From: Chara braunii
Taxonomy: Eukaryota > Streptophyta > Charophyceae > Charales > Characeae
Length of the DNA: 20,526 nt
Direction of reading: 5' to 3'
Assembly (NCBI GenBank): GCA_003427395.1
Contig: BFEA01000097.1
Location: 3,154,791 to 3,175,316 of the forward strand
Shown: positions 17,575 through 20,526 of the stretch, in pieces
Position numbering within the stretch: the stretch's first letter is position 1
Layout: each line of letters begins with the position of its first letter
Program-made: the position numbers and the translations under genes
The notes under the pieces: generated by a model
What the model was told of the DNA's origin: nothing
What the model saw: the letters and a program-made list of their open reading frames with translations, nothing else
Databases searched by the model: none

Positions 17575-17904
17575 TACCCTGCGAGGGACCCTGCTACCAG
17601 TGGAACGGACAACGGCCAAAGGCAGGGCAAAACCAACGTTTCCCTTGAACGGCCAATGGAAGGCGCCACAGGGTGAACGTCCATTTCGAAAAGGACAAAT
17701 GGCTGTACGATCCATGTCATCGATGGTCGTCACATGGAGTGTGCGGGGTACCCTGTGAGGGACCCTGCTACCAGTGGAACGGACAACGGCCGAAGGCAGG
17801 GCAAAACCAATGTTTCCCTTGAACGGCCAATGGAAGGCGCCACAGGGTGAACGTCCATTTCGACGATCCATGTCATCGATGGTCGTCACATGGAGTGTGC
17901 GGGG
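17575..17904. repeat. tandem duplication, 174-bp and 156-bp copies
   Basis: Copy one (17575-17748) and copy two (17749-17904) both begin TACCCTG(C/T)GAGGGACCCT and end at GTGCGGGG, with only a few substitutions. Copy one carries 18 extra bases near 17689-17706. The indel is a multiple of three, so frames on both strands stay open across the copies; this explains the long minus-strand frame 18027-17284 without requiring a gene. Confidence 0.92.
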
Positions 17905-18502
17905 AAGTTCGGCGGATGCGTTCCGATCCACTGGCGTGTCATGCGTGCAAGGTACATCGCCAGCTATGATGCAGTGCTGCCGGGATGGTATGAAAGCAGC
18001 ACGCCAGGCGTTTGGTCGGGCATTCATGTTTCGCCATGGCAGTACGATTCACCGTCTTCCATCCTCTTCTGTACTTTCTGTCCGTCTTTTGCAGCATGAA
18101 ATGCTGTCCCTTGTGTTAATGCCATCAACCCCATTGTGGAGACAATTATCTCCAATCGTCCCCTCTGCAATCTGCTGCTCACACGCCCCTTCGCTCTCAC
18201 GGTTGTCCCTCTCTCGGAATTGAGGAAGGGTGGTTTTTGTTGACGCTCCCATTCTTCACCCGAACTTGCCATCCCACCGACTGTTTCCTTCGTATTGTCA
18301 AAAGTCGGTGCATCCCAATTGACCGCGCACACCTGACCACATCTTCATCCACCGTCCAGAGCATCGTGCATGACACGATTTACTCACCAATCTGTGTGAT
18401 GGGCCGGCGACGTGCCTCGTAATTGCCTTGGCGTCGTTTTGCTCTTCTTCGTCGGTGTCGTGGTTTTCATCTCCAATCTGCCCAGGTGAACACGGGCCAG
18501 CC
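17905..18502 (+). other. upstream region of the Myb/SANT-like gene
   Basis: No protein is recognised. A pyrimidine-rich stretch ending TCTCCAATCTGCCCAG (18469-18484) looks like a 3' splice acceptor about 20 bases before the likely start codon, so an upstream 5' exon is possible. No TATA box is convincing. Confidence 0.35.
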
Positions 18503-19978
18503 ATGGAGCCCCACCGGTGGTTGGCACAACCACAACAACAGTCATCTGCCATGGCTGACTCTTCCATGGAAGATCAGCATCCCGGGTCGACGGATGACCG
18601 CAGATCGATGCGGATGACCTCGCTTCCTCGGGAGTACAGCTCCGCCACTTGGGGCTCTTTGTTCGCAAACTCTCTCCCTCCCACCCACCTGGCGGAACAG
18701 CCCCATCTCACAGGGCTACGTGCAAAGCTCCATTGCCGCACATCCAATTCCAGCGACACCTTCGCGGGGCAGCCAACTGTTCATCATGGCGGCATGCCGC
18801 TGTACCAGCCTCCCCCAACTTCGCAGTTTCGAGCTCCAACACCGTCGCCAAGTGTGTCTGCAGGAGTTGAGTTCGGGAGTTCACCCGGTCTTCCTGCCTC
18901 ACCTCCCACTGCCATGCCAAGGCAGTCGAACAGTGGTCCCAATGTGCCATTGTCGCAGAATGAAGTGCCGTGCGTTCCCTACTCATCCACAAGTGCTGCG
19001 CGGGTGGGAACTCCAGCGGTTGACTGCACGCCTGCTGCGGCATCGGAGGACACACCATCTATGGTGACGGAGGGTGGTGGACAGGATGCAGGCGGAGGGA
19101 AGGCTCCAGCCAAGTCTGCAAGGAAGGCGTCCCAGCCATGGGCCCCGGATGAGCAAATCGCTTTGGTGAGACTGTTTGGTAAGGATGATGCGCTTTGTGC
19201 CTGTGCTTCGGGCCCTCACAGGTGCATGAAGAGGCAGGACCAACTGGAGTGGATCTCGAAGTGCATGAAGGCCGAGGGATACCGACGCAGTGCTGAAGAC
19301 TGCAGGAAGAAGTGGGCGTCATTGTTGGAGAAGGTGAAGGAGATCAATGACAAGTGTGGCAGATCAGGTGGCGAGAGCTACTGGGACATGGCAAAGGAGA
19401 AGCGAAGGGAAGCCGGTGTTCATCCTGTGTTCAACAAGGCACTTTGGGATGCGATGGAGTGGAATATGAAGAAACCGTCGATGACTTGCGACAACACCTT
19501 GGCTTCCGACAGTATGCAGTCCACGAATGAGGATGTACGGGCTGGGGGGAGCGGGGATGGTGAAGGAAGTGCGGGTGGTGTTGGTAGATAGGGGAAAAGC
19601 AGCCGTGGGGAGACCGTCAGGGATCCGTCCGATGGATCTGATGCCGGCACGAAAGCATGGAGGAGAGGATCTGGCACAACGAGAGCAGGCGGTGACGATG
19701 AATCCAGCAGGGCAATGTCGACTGCAATGCAAGAGTAGACACATGCATATTGCCAGGGGTTGGAGCAGGCCACTGCGACACTTGCGAAGGCGTGCACGAA
19801 AGGAGCAGAGATCGTGGGTGGCCGTATTGGGGAAATGGCAGGGAAGACAGGGGCTGTCGCCGACACCATGGTGGGAGGGAATGATGTGCTTGCGCAGCTT
19901 GTCGGGGTTTTGGCTGGTAAGGCTCAGCAACAACGAGGTCGGAGGGATTCAGCTGAGGACTTCGATCGCTCACTGTAG
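18503..19978 (+). CDS. trihelix-type Myb/SANT-like DNA-binding protein, frame interrupted by two TAG codons
   Basis: From an ATG in good context (CCATGG) at 18503 a frame of 362 codons runs to TAG 19589-19591. The first ~200 residues are Ser/Pro/Gln-rich and low in structure. Residues ~210-300 form a Myb/SANT-like (Myb_DNA-bind_4 type) domain: QPWAPDEQIALVRLF, DQLEWISKCMKAEGYRRSAE, DCRKKWASLLEKVKEINDKC, GGESYWDM, with spaced Trp at 213, 250, 271 and 294. Such domains bind DNA in trihelix transcription factors and in accessory proteins of Harbinger-type transposons. The same frame continues past the stop for 48 codons to TAG 19736-19738, then 79 codons with helix-like sequence (ATATLAKACTKGAEIVGG, DVLAQLVGVLAGKAQQQRGR) to the final stop at 19976-19978. 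Decay of the C-terminus or an unrecognised intron are the alternatives. No transposase or terminal inverted repeat is visible. Confidence 0.65.
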
Positions 19979-20448
19979 TGCAGCGCGGTCCTGTTTGCAG
20001 TTGGGATAGATGGGTAGGGTTTTGGGAAGGTTAACCGGTGAAAAAGGGTTCAGAGTGCTTCTGCCCTTCTGATCTTCACAAGGCTCCCGGAGTCCCGCGT
20101 GATGAAGGTTAACCAGTGATACATATATATTTTTTGTGTACTGAATTTCTTTTGTATTTGGCTATGCACGGTAAAACACAAAAGCCGAATACTGAAATGT
20201 CACTTGGCATCTGCAGTCATCGAATGGCAAGGGCATTTGTGTTCCGGATTTTTATATTTAGCAGGGCGGCGGTGTGCCGCTCAGTCATTCTATTGTTTTG
20301 CCACCTTGCTGTTTGGTCGTGCACGGAGGACAGCCGCATGTCTGCAGATGGATTGCTGCTGGCCGCTTCGCTAATCGTTGCTCATGCACTGCTCGACACT
20401 GGGAGTGGAAGATCGACGGAGAGAACGAGAGATCGATCGACAGATCAG
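19979..20448 (+). other. 3' flank of the Myb/SANT-like gene
   Basis: No frame of interest. GAAGGTTAACCGGTGA (about 20026) recurs as GAAGGTTAACCAGTGA (about 20105). No AATAAA is visible close after the gene; ACATATATATTTTTTGTGTA near 20120-20140 is AT-rich and could carry a plant-like 3' end signal. Confidence 0.4.
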
Positions 20449-20471
20449 GACACACACACACACACACACAC

Positions 20472-20526
<55 letters not shown>
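20449..20526. repeat. (CA)n followed by (GA)n microsatellite, runs off the window
   Basis: About twelve CA units (20449-20472, with one CG change) pass into a GA run from about 20475 that continues to the last base. Its true length is unknown. Confidence 0.97.

Noticed and set aside
17284-18027. 247-codon minus-strand frame as a gene
   Set aside because: It depends on the tandem duplication with an in-frame indel, plus-strand frames are open too, and no motif is visible. Kept only as an observation.
1-20526. CRISPR array or bacterial defence island
   Set aside because: The tandem repeats (12, 70, ~174 and ~480 bp) lack the repeat/unique-spacer pattern, there are no cas-like genes, and the content is plainly eukaryotic.

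Overview
This is a gene-poor, repeat-rich eukaryotic window, most likely from a green-lineage (streptophyte plant or charophyte alga) nuclear genome. Three things support that: a plant-type L1 LINE (DUF4283-like/CCHC ORF1, APE endonuclease, RT and zf-RVT) on the minus strand, a trihelix-type Myb/SANT-like protein on the plus strand, and U2 snRNA fragments whose hairpin resembles plant U2. Long A/T homopolymers, (AC)n, (AG)n, (GATA)n, (TCC)n and (TA)n tracts are abundant. Nothing suggests a bacterial genome or a CRISPR system. The species cannot be fixed from the sequence alone.

Layout. 1-1840: poly(A), a weak coding-like stretch (466-915), a ~204-bp tandem duplication, a 70-bp tandem array interrupted by a small insertion, and a short inverted repeat. 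1841-~8750 (minus): one decayed LINE, read from high to low coordinates. ORF1 overlaps the start of ORF2 by 8 nt, and a poly(A) signal precedes the A tail at 1841-1867. 8750-9430: unique sequence with A/T tracts. 9430-11200: a tandem-like array of ~480-bp units built on a shorter module found nine times. 11200-14000: mostly AT-rich or unannotatable DNA, with one small possible ORF and tRNA-promoter-like motifs. 14014-14380: a long inverted repeat with nearly identical 122-bp arms. 14590-16230: microsatellites and one tRNA-like fragment. 16259-17272: units containing U2 snRNA fragments (minus), one joined to a tRNA-like sequence and two in a duplicated block with a 12-bp minisatellite. 17575-17904: a tandem duplication. 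18503-19978: the Myb/SANT-like gene, whose frame continues past two TAG codons. The window ends in (CA)n/(GA)n.

There is no operon or pathway. The best-supported protein-coding content is the LINE pseudogene and the Myb/SANT-like gene, which may itself be decayed or element-derived. The most unusual structure is the cluster of three U2 snRNA-derived fragments, all on the same strand and each associated with an A-rich tract. It looks like a U2-headed SINE or template-switch chimera family that could have been mobilised by LINE machinery such as that seen here.
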